From Rhodamnia argentea (Eukaryota > Streptophyta > Magnoliopsida > Myrtales > Myrtaceae): a stretch of 64,000 bases of DNA. The notes under the pieces were generated by a model, which had not been told where the DNA came from, ran no database searches, and worked only from the letters and a program-made list of their open reading frames with translations. The position numbers and the translations under genes are program-made. Shown here piece after piece: positions 36,835-47,884 of this stretch. The stretch spans positions 27,286,934 through 27,350,933 of the forward strand of contig NC_063151.1 of assembly GCF_020921035.1 (NCBI RefSeq), given 5' to 3'. Each line of letters begins with the position of its first letter. Position 1 is the stretch's first letter.

Positions 36835-36843
<9 letters not shown>

Positions 36844-36876
<33 letters not shown>
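36844..36876. repeat. (AG)n microsatellite
   Basis: An uninterrupted run of about sixteen AG units, in the likely 3' flank of the Ser-rich protein gene. Confidence 0.95.
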
Positions 36877-36878
<2 letters not shown>

Positions 36879-37274
36879 CCATATCTTTCAGAACATCAAT
36901 AGGACAATAATTTTCCCGGAATCTCTTTGTCCCGAGCATCAAAAGTTAGCTCCCAAAAAACCCTCCTCCCCCCCATCGCCGGTTTGGCTTTATATTTCCT
37001 AAAAAATATCTTGCCCGCTAGGGTTAGCACAAAAACCAAAGAGACCCACCTAAGGAAAATGCTGAAAATTCCAAACTCCAACAACACCAACTAGTGATTA
37101 ACCTCCCTATATACACAGACGGCTCTAAATCTGCAAGTCATTGAGGAAGGAAAGCAAATTTAATCGCCCAATCCAGGCGGCCTTGTAATTTATAAACCCG
37201 AAGTAAGGACAAATCTCCTGAAAAACGCCCACAATGCCGTCGCATTACTAACCGGAGATGGATAGAGAGAGATT

Positions 37275-38474
37275 TCACTGACTCCGTTCGCTCCGATTCT
37301 TGCTGTTACTCTGCTGGTTTCTTCCACCCGAAGATCCTTTCCCATTGTTGCCCTCTCTCTTCTGCTGCGAATAAGATGACGAAGAAGACGAGGAGGATGA
37401 GGATGAAAACAACTGACCCAACCCGAACACAGAGCCCGCCTTAATCGAGCTGATTGGGACATTGAGGACCGGACTGACCCTAACACCCGCCGAATACGAT
37501 CTCTCCACCCCTCTGTACTTGAATCTCGGCCCACCGTAGCTGCTCGGGCTGCTCGAGCTCCTCTCCAGACTGTGAAACACCACCTTACCCGACGCGTTCA
37601 GCCTCGGGCTGTCCACCGTCACTCCTCTGTTCGTCAAGCCACCCGATGGCTCTTCCGTGGATCTCCGCATCGGGCTCCTCTCCGCCCTGCCCGCCGGCGG
37701 ATGGTGATCCGTCGACGCCTTTGGATTGTCCGGTCTCGGCTTCACGAGTCTCATCCTGGGGACATTCATCGCTGCCACGGTATTCCCGTTCTTGTGGAGT
37801 AAGTTAGGGTTAGGCTTGTCGGAATCCAGCGAGAGGCGGTGGAGGTCCTCGAGCTCGTGATTGGAGGAAGACGAAGAGGACAGCGAGTGACGCGAAGAGA
37901 TCGAGACGGACTCGCCGTCGGAGGATTCTCTGAGCAGCGGGAGGCTCAGATTTGAGGCATCGGAGGTAGATTTGGAGCTTCGGTGGAGAAAATGCATCAC
38001 CGATTTGGAAGAAGATTGGGTGTTCTTCTGAGTCGAATCAGCGCGCTTAGGGTTCTGATTCTGGTACAGCTTCTTGAGGCAGAGGAGCTCCTTCCAGCGG
38101 CTGGAGTTCATCTTCATCCTCCGGCTGCGCTCGGAGTTGTTCTCCGGCGACTGGAGGCTCGCCGCAGAGGGCGCTTCCAGCGACGGCTTCGCGGCGGAGT
38201 GCTGGAGCGGGACGATTTTCCCGTCGGAGAAGAGCTCGTCGGCCGGGAGCATAGCGACGGGATCTTTGAGGCAGAACTCGAAGTCTCCGGGGGCGGAAGG
38301 CTCGGGGACCCCCGGCGGATCCGCCGCGGGACGAGGGGGCGAGGCGATAGGCTTGGGCGAGGGGTCGCCGTCGGGGAAGTCGCGGCTGAAAGAGGTGCGG
38401 GGGCTGAGCCATCCGTACGCCGGGGGGAAGGAGTCCGGCGAAATCCCGGGGGTGTTAACGCAAGCTGACGCCAT
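37275..38474 (-). CDS. Ser/Pro-rich plant protein of unknown function (At1g79060-like)
   Basis: 399 residues, one exon. I chose the start MASACVNTPG at 38474; an in-frame Met six codons upstream is possible but the family start is usually MAS. Conserved-looking parts are an N-terminal block ISPDSFPPAYGWLSPR-FSRDFPD, a central FEFCLKDPVAMLPADELFSDG followed by KIVPLQ (the pattern of DUF1645-like and membrane-associated kinase-regulator proteins), a basic SRRMKMNSSRWKELLCLKKL helix, and the C-terminal PVLNVPISSIKAGSVFGLGQ. The rest is Ser-rich and likely disordered, with about a dozen consecutive Ser near the C-terminus. There is no signal peptide, membrane helix or catalytic motif. Many SP, RS and SxxS sites suggest a phosphoprotein. 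No function is assigned. Gene context (SNAPIN-like on one side, PsbR on the other) supports the At1g79060 relation. Confidence 0.85.
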   Translation of the reverse strand: MASACVNTPGISPDSFPPAYGWLSPRTSFSRDFPDGDPSPKPIASPPRPAADPPGVPEPSAPGDFEFCLKDPVAMLPADELFSDGKIVPLQHSAAKPSLEAPSAASLQSPENNSERSRRMKMNSSRWKELLCLKKLYQNQNPKRADSTQKNTQSSSKSVMHFLHRSSKSTSDASNLSLPLLRESSDGESVSISSRHSLSSSSSSNHELEDLHRLSLDSDKPNPNLLHKNGNTVAAMNVPRMRLVKPRPDNPKASTDHHPPAGRAERSPMRRSTEEPSGGLTNRGVTVDSPRLNASGKVVFHSLERSSSSPSSYGGPRFKYRGVERSYSAGVRVSPVLNVPISSIKAGSVFGLGQLFSSSSSSSSSSSYSQQKREGNNGKGSSGGRNQQSNSKNRSERSQ

Positions 38475-38581
38475 TAACGTGGGCTCATGCAAAGCGAGAG
38501 ACTAAGCACGAAGCAGTTGCGAGGACGATGAGCAGTGTACTCCAATGCAACGTCAAGTGAAGTGCGCCAGAACAATGTAAC

Positions 38582-38606
38582 AGAGAGAGAGAGAGAGAGA
38601 GAGAGA
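38582..38606. repeat. (AG)n microsatellite in a 5' leader
   Basis: About twelve AG units, 108-132 bases upstream of the Ser-rich protein start. On the transcribed strand it is a CT tract, a common feature of plant leaders. Confidence 0.9.
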
Positions 38607-38818
38607 AAGAAGGGCTTTCGATGGTGGTGTGAGTTGGATGGAGTCTTTTTAGGAAGGAAGAGAGAGAGAGAGAGGTGCGAGGCAGAGAGGGGCAAAAGCG
38701 GAAATGCGGACTGAGCGCCAAATAAATAACAGGAGGGAGATTCAGAAGGGCCACGTGGTTCTCGAATTTGGACTCTGAGTTGTCAGTTTCACATGAATAC
38801 CCGTTTTCTTTCGCGCGA

Positions 38819-38866
38819 GGCCCAAATTATGATGGGCCTAGCCCAATTTCCAAGGAACACTGGGCC
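38819..38866 (-). promoter_or_regulatory. Cluster of four site II motifs upstream of the Ser-rich gene
   Basis: GGCCCA (38819-38824), TGGGCC (38833-38838), AGCCCA (38840-38845) and TGGGCC (38861-38866) lie within 48 bases, about 350-390 bases upstream of the ATG at 38474. Dense site II arrays of this kind mark TCP-bound proximal promoters in plants. Activity is inferred. Confidence 0.55.
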
Positions 38867-39944
38867 ACTATTGCTATTTATGAACATTTTGTTGCCGCAG
38901 CTGAAAATTCTTGTTTGTGATGGATCCCCTTCGCATGCCATCCGGAATATCTGTCTTGTGTAAAGTGTTGAGATGGTTTATCTTATTTATTGCAGTACCT
39001 CTGAAGATACCCTAATTGGTTTACTACAAAACACCAGACCCAGCTATAGAGAGAAAAGAGGTCTACCATTTCTTCAAATCTCTCTTTCTGATTCAAAATC
39101 GCGTTGTGTCGTGTATTCCCCTATCCGAACATTGGCCAATTTGAAATACATCAAAGGAAAAATGTATTGTCGATCAAGAATGAAATCATCTTTAGAACCG
39201 TCCTTATCCCATCCATCTTTCGGAACCGCATTACATCCTGGATTTGATGAAACGGGATCGGTTTTATTCGAAAACACAGGTTATGACATAACATAATCTT
39301 GTCACCCACTCAATAGTTTTCACAGAAATTAACTTTTGCGGCCATGCAAGTGCACCTTACTAATCCTTCTAGTGATAGTGGTCATCCGTAACCTATACTC
39401 TGCAACGTGATTTATTAGTTTGATCTTTTGGAGTAAATAGTTCCACATATAACTTGAAGATGGCATCCGAATGGAAATTTCGAAGCCGGTTCCTCTCACG
39501 CCCTATTTCTCATCCGATTGACAGATTCTCTCCTCTAGAAGTTCCACAATCCTTCGCTCGTGTGGGCTAGAAGTATCAGAAACGACTTGTGAGGTCTCTT
39601 CCTTCTATGATGCCAGTGGCCATGCCAAGCTTCCGGTGAGTCGCTCAATCATGGATCAGTTAAAGCTAATATCCAGCCTCAGAAACATCACATCCTCGGG
39701 CCAAAACGACCGAGTGAATTAGTATGATCGATGCAAACACTACACAAAACCACGATAACATTGCACAGCAGCCGAGGCATCAAATTCAGTGGGTACATAC
39801 AAGTACAACAGTATAATTGCTGCAGCTGAAGCGCAACAGTGCTCTGTTAAAATAGCTTGCTGTGTTCATGGCAAATACAATTGAGGGCATATGGGCACTT
39901 GAAGTTTCACTACCGACAGTACAATTTAAGTTGGATGTCTCGGT
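38867..39944. other. Intergenic space between Ser-rich and PsbR genes
   Basis: 39720-39944 is probably psbR 3' UTR. An open frame at 38973-39296 has unusually even codon-like composition on both strands but matches no family I recognise. No RNA gene or clear repeat was seen. Confidence 0.5.
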
Positions 39945-41384
39945 CTACTGAGCCAAAGCACTGGTGTTGTACACGAGAAGTGCTCCTCCCGCAAGAATCC
40001 CAAGCAGGGTCACAGCCCATATGGCCAATCCAGTAGTCCCTGTCGCGCACACACCATCCAGAGTAAGAGGCACTGAAGCTTTAACTATTGCTCAGCAAGT
40101 AGCTACAGATTTCTGTCATGGGATCGTGGATTTCTTCACAAGTTACAGGAATATTTTGGAAAGAAGAGAGTTTGGCTAAGACAAGAACATACCACCAACA
40201 TAGACATCACCAGATGGAGACCACTCCTCGGGTGAGTAGATCGGACTGCGTGTATGAGAAAAACACTATTCAGTTAGGAGAAAGTCATCCGTTTCTCACC
40301 AAACTATGGGTTGCAGGAGGAAAGGAGATGTCTGTGTATATAGATGAAGCAAATACAGTCTATCAGATTGCTGATTTTGCATACCTGTATCCATCGACAT
40401 TGGCACCGTACTTGTCAACGAATTGGTAAACACCCTTTCCCTGTAGTTTAGTCTCATTTCAGATGCTGACAGATATAGATGATAGATCAAGCTATAAGTA
40501 TATCAGCCTTCATAGTCTAATATTAGACTAATAATAAGCTACTCTTATCCTCAGTCTCTAGTATTTCAGATAGCACTGCAACGCCACAATACCTTAGATT
40601 CTGAATCAATCAAAACCATCAGGCAAGGGATCGTTCAGTCAGACTAGGATTTTGGTTTCGAAAAACTCCCCGACATCGTTACTCAATGACAGTTTCTCAG
40701 AACAAGTTTTCAAGAATTATCACTGGACGAGCAACCGTCCATTATGGCGATTACAGTCAAAGAAAGAAGAAGGAACATAAGGAAAATGATTCGCGGTAAC
40801 AGCGGACCAACCTTAGGCTTCCTCCCAGAAGCATCCAACCCATCTCTCAGGTCCATTCCTCCACCGGTTCCTGCAAATATCATCTAACCAATGAACAAAA
40901 TCCTAGAAGCAACTCAGACAGTACTCTCACTGGAGACAAATTTGTTCAGCAAACAAAAATCCACAATCTCATTTCGAATCGCATGTTACTTCATATCCGT
41001 CATTCATGCATACTATCACAACAGAGTGGCGACCACCAAAGTATGTCATACGTCACTTACATGGACCATCTCCGACACAACAAACCAATCACACCTCCGC
41101 CAAAATGTTTTACAAGTTGGAAAACGAAAGGGGAAGTTATCGACGACATAGGATGCTTTCCCGCGACACACACTTGGTCGTGTGCTTGTACATGGGAAAA
41201 GATTGGGGGAACAGAGTTGAGTACCATAAGGCTTGTCGGTCTTGATCTTCTTGCCGCCGCTGGCCTGGACTCTGAAGGAAGAGGAGGTCCTGGCAAGAGA
41301 AGGAAGCCCTCTCGCTCCCGACGACCTCGCCGCCGTGAATGGAGCTGGTTTCAGGCTCACTGATGCCATCACTGAAGCCGCCAT
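39945..41384 (-). CDS. psbR: Photosystem II 10 kDa polypeptide PsbR
   Basis: Nuclear-encoded thylakoid subunit that helps attach PsbP and the oxygen-evolving complex to photosystem II. Exons, minus strand: 41384-41225, 40870-40812, 40440-40385, 40245-40193 and 40039-39945, giving 140 residues. The start [13 protein letters not shown] and the segment [17 protein letters not shown] form the transit peptide, cut before [13 protein letters not shown] (about residue 42). Then come [46 protein letters not shown], and a single C-terminal membrane helix ([17 protein letters not shown]) ending YNTSALAQ. These are diagnostic of PsbR. GTGGG replaces the more usual INGS-like residues after the first intron. 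A G-box and I-box lie upstream, as expected for a light-regulated gene. Confidence 0.97.
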
Positions 41385-41517
41385 TTACTCTTTCTTCTCC
41401 GCTTTTTCCTTTCTTTCTTTCCCCCACTCCCAGCTTCAACCAGTATATGCCCACACCCGCTCTCGCTCCGCAGATAATAGTCTTGGCGTCTCCGAGGACG
41501 GGTGAATCAGGGCGTTA

Positions 41518-41554
41518 CACGTGGCACTGTTCGTGTGGCTGGCAATGAGATAAC
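41518..41554 (-). promoter_or_regulatory. G-box / I-box light-response pair upstream of psbR
   Basis: CACGTG at 41518-41523 (context ACACGTGGCAC) and GATAAC at 41549-41554 lie about 135-170 bases upstream of the psbR ATG. A G-box next to an I-box (GATAA) is the classic light-responsive arrangement of plant photosynthesis genes. A TATA-like ATATAC on the minus strand is at 41443-41448. Confidence 0.6.
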
Positions 41555-42082
41555 AGAGGGAGGGGTTTATCAACATGCGAGCTCTTCCATCCAGTTCCTC
41601 TATGGCTATGTTCTCCGGAATCGGTGGCACCATGCTTGGGAATTATAGATCATGTGGGGACCCCCATGAATTATATCATCAGCTCTTTCTTACTAGAAAT
41701 TCTTTCTATCATTTTTCTGGTCGAAAATTAGGAATTTTCATCTAAATTGAACAGAAACTCCAAGGACGAATCCGTAACTGAAAATTTGGAGCAATTAGCA
41801 AAATCCAGACGAGGAACAAGAGAGTCGATGCCGATTGCCCTCCGACAATGCCTATGTAATAGCAGTACAACGATATTGAACTGCCATTGAAGTAGCTCCT
41901 TTGACTGGCATTACACCGAAAAAGAAGAAATATGGTAATAGAAGTAAAGAAGCGTACAAAATGCATTCTTTTATTTCTGTTGATCGCGTAAATCGACCCG
42001 CCCAGATATAGATCATGCCCACTCGACACGCTACTTTTGTGGCTGCACCGACTATGCCGCCCACATTAAGATGGCACGATTG
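41555..42082. other. Short intergenic space between psbR and the FAD gene
   Basis: About 530 bases shared between the distal psbR promoter and the likely 3' UTR of the FAD oxidoreductase gene. No other feature was seen. Confidence 0.55.
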
Positions 42083-45000
42083 CTACAAGCAGCTAAACAT
42101 TTCAGTCAGCTTGGAACCCGCTGCCATGCCGCTGACTATGGCGCCCTCCACATCTGGACTAACACAGAAATCTCCACATATGGCGAGCCTCCGCTTCTTA
42201 TCCCATAGGCACTTCTCTTCTGCGTCCACACTTGTTAAGGGAAATGCACTTCCCCTACAAAGAGAAGAAACCATCTTAAGTTATGGAAGCAAACAAAGAC
42301 TTCACATTTCAGGCCAATAATACAGAGAATGTATTAGGATTAAAGCATCAAACGACAGAAGGCTGCACAAGCACGACCAAGCAAATGCAAGAAGAGGACC
42401 TGATACCGAACAAATTCCAAACTGAGGTTTGGTGAAGGGTATTGATTTGACATACGCAGCTAAACACTTAACTGAATTTATCTAGAGTCATCTTTGAATG
42501 AGCATTTTCACTGTTTTGAAACTCCTAAGGCCATTTAAAAGCCAGTGATCAGAAGTTTGGAGGATCATGCATACTGGCGAGTGCCACTGTGAGGTGCACT
42601 TCCATCATAAAGATCATTATACAATCTAAGATCTTCTGACGACTACATGTACATGAGAAGTATTTTTTCTGAAAGCACTTTTAGTCTCTCCATGTATAGT
42701 TGTCACGAAGATTAGGAAAATAATTTTTTCAGGAGGAATATACCATCCTTGGTGAATGACATGCATCGGTGTTCAACCAAAAAAAAAAAAAGACGTGCAT
42801 CGATGCATCATATTTCATCAAGTATGGCATAGGTTGAAAGGATTTTTTAAAATCAAGTCATAACCCCAGAACTTCATAAAACAGATTGAAGATGCGACTA
42901 TCAGAAGCGATCTTTAGGAGGACCTAAAAAATTAATGGGCAAGGGATGCCAAAAGTTGGTTGCCCGCCACATTGAAAGAAGCTATCCTCACTATGGAGGC
43001 AGCATATTTTCAAGCAAGGCATTATTACAATCACTATCACAACTGACATTTGTGTCAACAAGTTTTCTTCCATTTTGGTGAAGTATAATCAAATCAATTT
43101 GGAAACTGTTATCCATGGGCGATTTCAATCATCTGAGAGAGAAATACAGATAAAAGTCAAATGCCACATGCTTATTATTCCAGAACCAATGCAGTGTCCA
43201 TTGAAAGAACATTCTTTAACAATTTCAGCCGACATGGCGCCAACAATAGATAACAATGCCTTTTAGAGAAAACAGTTTCTCATTTCATGTTTATAGGACA
43301 ATACTTGAATCAAGGAGCCCTGGCAGAGAGAACCAACTGCAAACACATAAGTAAAAGCTAATTATAACAGTGCAAAACTAAGAAATTTCTAGCTTCGGTG
43401 ATTGAGTTAGTAAATAATGTGCTATACCATCTCCAGTGTCACCATATTTTAGATAAACATCGAAAGAGCATGTTAATGTTGGTGAGGCTAAAAGTGATGC
43501 ACTTCCATCCATCATTTGGTAGGAGTGGTCTTCATGGTGTCGCATATCAGGCAGCTAGCCTTTGCTAAGCATTCGCAGTCCGACATTATCATCACATGAA
43601 ATAAGAACAAGTGCTAGAGGCTACGGAGTATACTTACCACCTGTGAGCTTTCTTAAAGAGAGGCTGAGGTACATTCAGTCCCATGTTCTGCAGCTCCTCT
43701 AACAGTTCTTCAGCTACCTTCGTCAATACTGCATCCGAAGGTTTCTTGAGCCCAGTTTTTGCAATTACTGTCTCTGCGTACTCTGCAGTCGAATGTAGTA
43801 CCCACCTTTCACTAGGGTGGAAAAGCAAAAAGTTTGAGCATACACCATGAAGCAAACTAAAATTTAATAGACACGTAAGAACGCAAAGAAGAACCTAGTA
43901 GTAGGTCGCCCAGGCTTGGAGCTGTCACAATGAACCCAGTTTAAGACTTTGGAGTTTCTGACTGTGAAACCCTTAAATGGTATCTGAAATATTTTCATCA
44001 CACACCAAGGCCAACATTGTAAACTTCACAATATCGGCATGAAAGGAAGCATGATGAAGCCCTCCCCATGAATGGGTTATATGAAAAACAGAAGGTAAAT
44101 GTTGCGGAAATGAGGCAAGATTTATTTGTTGAAAGATCAAGAAAACTTGCATCAGATGTTAAATGCTTACAAATAATCTAAGTTCTTACCCAAGACAGAG
44201 GCTGTGGAAATGCTAGCATGACTGCAAAACATGGACTCACTGAAATATCTTGCACTTTGTTCCTCAAATCAGGGGCTAAATTCAAGTCTGCAAAGAGGTC
44301 AAACTACAGAAATTATCAATTCTATTGTTATTGATTGCACCGTCATAAACCTAGCACCCTTAGGTTTAGTTAGAAACAGAAAAAAATCTCTACATTTACT
44401 ATACCATCCTCAGTAAAATCTTTGTTTTTGCTGTGAAATTTTAAGGAGGCAAGGCTAAGTGCGTGAAAAATAGGCCACTGACGGCCATTCCTGGAAGATT
44501 CTTGTTCTTGAGCTAATAGTTCACAGAGGTAATCCAAGAAAGCACATATTGGAGAATGGTTCATGACACAAACTCAACAAGAGTTTAAAAGTACTAGAAC
44601 GCTCTGAAGTAGACCAGAATGCACCCAGAAGATCTTTCACAAGACTCAACTCTAAACAACCTGAAAGTGTTATGGAAGGTCTGGCACTTGTAGCCAGAGA
44701 AAACAAGAAATGAACACTTCTCTCACTTCCCTAATGATTATATTCTTGAGATGAAAAAGACAATTGACAGGTGTAGGCATATCGGCTGTGCTACCAGCCT
44801 CAGCTGAAAATAAACTTCCAACGACGCTCAGCCCTATCTAATTTTGCCACCCAATAAGAAGGCTCATGACAATAGTCATACAGATTATTTATTTATTTGG
44901 GGGTTGGGGGTGGCGTGTTGGTGTGCAAGTACAGCTATAGGCCAAGTCCTTCTTTATATTAGCATGACAAAGTTCAAATAAGAACCATCCCACCTAAAGG

Positions 45001-46258
45001 CGGCGGTCTTCCTGTTACACTAGTAAACCTCGAAGAAACGATGTTTTTATCAGATGCAACCACTCCTGCAAAATGCCCAAGGTTTTGTCCATCCGAACTG
45101 GTCAGTCTCCACGTATTTTCTTCTTCCAACCAGTCCACCCTTCCAACACCAACCCCGAACTTGCTTTCCACACCTGAAGTAAAGCGCAGAGCGAGAAAGG
45201 CAATTTTTTAGCATAAATGCTCAACCGCATATAATTATCTGAAGAAAAAGAAACACATGAATCGGAAAGTACCCGGCTGATGGCATAATGCTCTACAGAT
45301 AGAATTCATTCCAGGAACACCAACGTATCTTTTATTGGATCCTTCCTACAAAATTTGAGACGAAAACTATGTAGGAATGGCAAGAAACAGGGACATCATC
45401 GGCACTATGCTTGAATCAATACAAGAGCTAGATGACGAGAACATGAGCATATTGTCTCGCCACTCTGCAGGTATAATTACTCTTAGTCCATATCCATCAG
45501 TATTCCATAAAGTATCTGACTCGTTACAAACCTGCTCTGTCTCGGTGAATGTTTTGGTGATGCAATCGAAAGAACCAAACTTCTCCTTCCACTCAGCAAT
45601 AAGGCCTCTTGATTCCCATTCACAAACTAGACGGAAGGCTTCAGAACAGTTGCTCACGCTAAAGAACGGAGCGCCATGGTCGAACAAAAGCTCTTTTCCA
45701 TCTCCGGTAGTTTCCCTATTCCAATCATCAAAATATCGGCAAAATTGAAAAACCAGCAGTTCATGATTTGGTTGAAACAGAACATAGTAATCATCTCAAT
45801 CGAGGATTCCAAATCAACCGTCGTGTGATATCCAAAGTAGCACAGATAGACTTCAAACACTCCAACAAACAGCTTAAAAACGCCGTCACGTGCTTCCATT
45901 CATACAATTCTCGATAGCAAATTGCAAGTGCAAATGCTAGTTCTAGTTCATGTTGCAGCACGCAAAAACCTAACCTTCTCTGAGACATGCGACCGCCAGG
46001 ACCTCGGGCGGAGTCGAAGACGGTGACGGAGATTCCGGTCTTGGCGATTGTGGAGGCACATAATGCTCCCGAGACTGCGCCGAAATGCGTTCAGAGACTT
46101 TAATTAGGATTACGTTCAGCCTCGCGATCAAATTGAGAAGAGGAAAAAAAAGTTTTCGAAGTCGAGGAAGAAGAAGAAGAAGGTGGTGGAAGCTGACTTC
46201 CACTTCCCAAGACGGCTATCTTCCTCGCAATGCTGGCAACGGACACGCTTGTCTCCAT
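42083..46258 (-). CDS. Renalase-like FAD/NAD(P)-dependent oxidoreductase
   Basis: Flavin oxidoreductase of the amine-oxidase/renalase-like plant family (At1g55980/At1g56000/At3g04650-like); the physiological substrate is unknown. Exons, minus strand: 46258-46198, 46074-45975, 45715-45532, 45345-45273, 45173-44994, 44287-44190, 43983-43895, 43811-43638 and 42254-42083, giving 376 residues with every phase closing. The dinucleotide-binding GSGISG is at residues 18-23 and is split by the first intron (GSG before, SG after the junction codon). It is followed by the FAD strand SVTVFDSARGPGGRMSQRR and by LLFDHGAPFF. C-terminal KKRRLAICGDFC and GAIVSGMAAG form the second FAD-contacting segment. No targeting peptide is obvious. 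The short first exon is easily missed because exon 2 has an upstream in-frame stop. Confidence 0.92.
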
Positions 46259-46891
46259 GTTCCTCGACTCTTGCCTTCTTCTTCTTCGCCCTACTGCTAG
46301 TGCTTACAACCGTGCTTTTCCCCAGACAATCCGGTCCCCATCTGTGCTGCATCTGCACGTAGCACGACCACGACACGGGACGCGATACGGCGTGACATGT
46401 CGAAAAATAATTTTTTAAAAAATATAAAATTTCGATATATTAAGATACGTGATTTTTATATATACATAATAAATTATTATTTTTATGATTCTAAATATTA
46501 AAATTTATAAAATATCAATCTTGAATGAATTCAATAAAGTAAAGAATGGACAGTCCCAACAACAATAACATAGAAAATTATTTTCTTTTTTTTATTTTGG
46601 TCTGGTTCACGTAGAAAATTATTTCATCGAACATCGATTGATCCTTATTTTTTTATGGAAATAAAAAAATTTAAAGAGAGATGACAAATAAGAGAAAAAA
46701 AATATTTTTCAAGAGATAATATTGCAAGAGGAAATGAGAAAAAATTGAAAAGGGGGGAGTAGCAAGGGAAGGAAATATTATTTTTATCACTTTCTTTCTC
46801 GAGGGTGTCAATAGTCGCTTCAGCTGTCAATCATAAATTAAAGCCATCATCACCTCTTCTCTCCATCTACCCAAAGGAGGAAAACAACCCC

Positions 46892-46918
<27 letters not shown>
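46892..46918. repeat. (CT)n microsatellite
   Basis: About thirteen uninterrupted CT units. Confidence 0.95.
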
Positions 46919-46922
<4 letters not shown>

Positions 46923-47061
46923 CTACTTTCTCTCTCATCTGTGCAACAAAGGCTCTGCATGATAACACTTTCTGTCTAGTCACCAATTTTTCCTCCTTTT
47001 TGTTAATTTTTTTTTTTTTTTTTGTTATTTTTTATGGAATTGGTATTGTAAAAAAACAATT

Positions 47062-47134
47062 CCCCCTGCCCCCCCCCGCCCCCCGCCCGGGGCGGGGGGG
47101 GGGGGCGGGGGGGGGGGGCGGGGGGGGGGGGGGG

Positions 47135-47165
<31 letters not shown>

Positions 47166-47176
47166 CGGGGGGGGGG

Positions 47177-47274
<98 letters not shown>
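47062..47274. repeat. Long near-pure G tract flanked by C-rich sequence
   Basis: 47062-47088 is C-rich with a few G; 47089-47274 is G with single C at 47093, 47106, 47119, 47135, 47166 and 47177. From 47178 to 47274 there is an unbroken run of 97 G. It is preceded by T and A tracts (47007-47025, 47050-47056). It may be a real G-rich satellite or an assembly or base-calling artefact; the sequence alone cannot decide. Confidence 0.9.
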
Positions 47275-47884
47275 CGATGGTGGCCGGCGTGATAAAAGTC
47301 ATTCTAAGATGGAGAAGTAAAAAATTGCTTCTCAAAGTTGGCGAAGTTAAAAATCTTGCCTAAGTCTTTTTCCATTTCATGTTTTTTGAACAAAAAAATT
47401 TATCATGCACACCCCAAATGTTTCCTCCATTGACGGACTATTCTCGTGTCTCCCTCTCTTTCGCTTTCAGTTTCCATAGGAAGAGCTCTATTTTCGTCTA
47501 GCTTCGCTGTCCATCTTCATCTAATGAGCTACTGCCCATTATCCTTTGAAGAAGGCAAGGCGAGCATGGATGTGAGCTGAGGCGAGGCTGGCGGCCACAA
47601 GCTGTCGAGGGCCCTGATCTTCTAATGCGAGGTGGCCTTTTCTCTTCCCTCAGAAATGTAGGCTGCCGAGCTGCGAGGAGTCGATGGGAGGCGAACGGAC
47701 ACGCGAGTCCCTCCGGTGTCCGATCGGTTGACCACGTGTCGGAGCTCGGACACCCGTTGACCGCGTGTCCGACACGCGAAAATCTGCCTGAGGGAAGTGT
47801 CCGTACTACACGAATTTGCACCCTATTGGTGCTGAGCTGAGCTCAGTGAAATCAAAAAAGGCAATAATGGCCGGAACCGTTCGG

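Larger units (their letters stand above)
33181..37274. other. Gene-poor region with CT/GA tracts
   Basis: No protein-like frame was found. 35560-35840 and 36510-36640 are long interrupted CT tracts. (GA)n tracts lie at 34845-34877 and 36844-36876. 36880-37274 directly follows the stop of the downstream minus-strand gene and is probably its 3' UTR. The pyrimidine tracts could mark leaders or promoters of an unrecognised non-coding transcript, but nothing proves one. Confidence 0.5.

Noticed and set aside
38047-38505. Three long alternative frames over the Ser-rich gene
   Set aside because: GC-rich shadow frames; only the minus frame 38474-37275 has conserved blocks.
38973-39296. 107-codon plus frame (and 67-codon minus frame) between the Ser-rich and psbR genes
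   Set aside because: I considered an inserted plastid or mitochondrial fragment but could not match either strand to an organelle gene, so no call was made.
44521-44706. Minus-strand frame inside the large FAD-gene intron
   Set aside because: Exons 45173-44994 and 44287-44190 join in phase and match the family without extra sequence.
46805-47335. Poly-Gly and poly-Pro open frames across the G tract
   Set aside because: They are produced only by the low-complexity G run on either strand and have no start, splice or family support.
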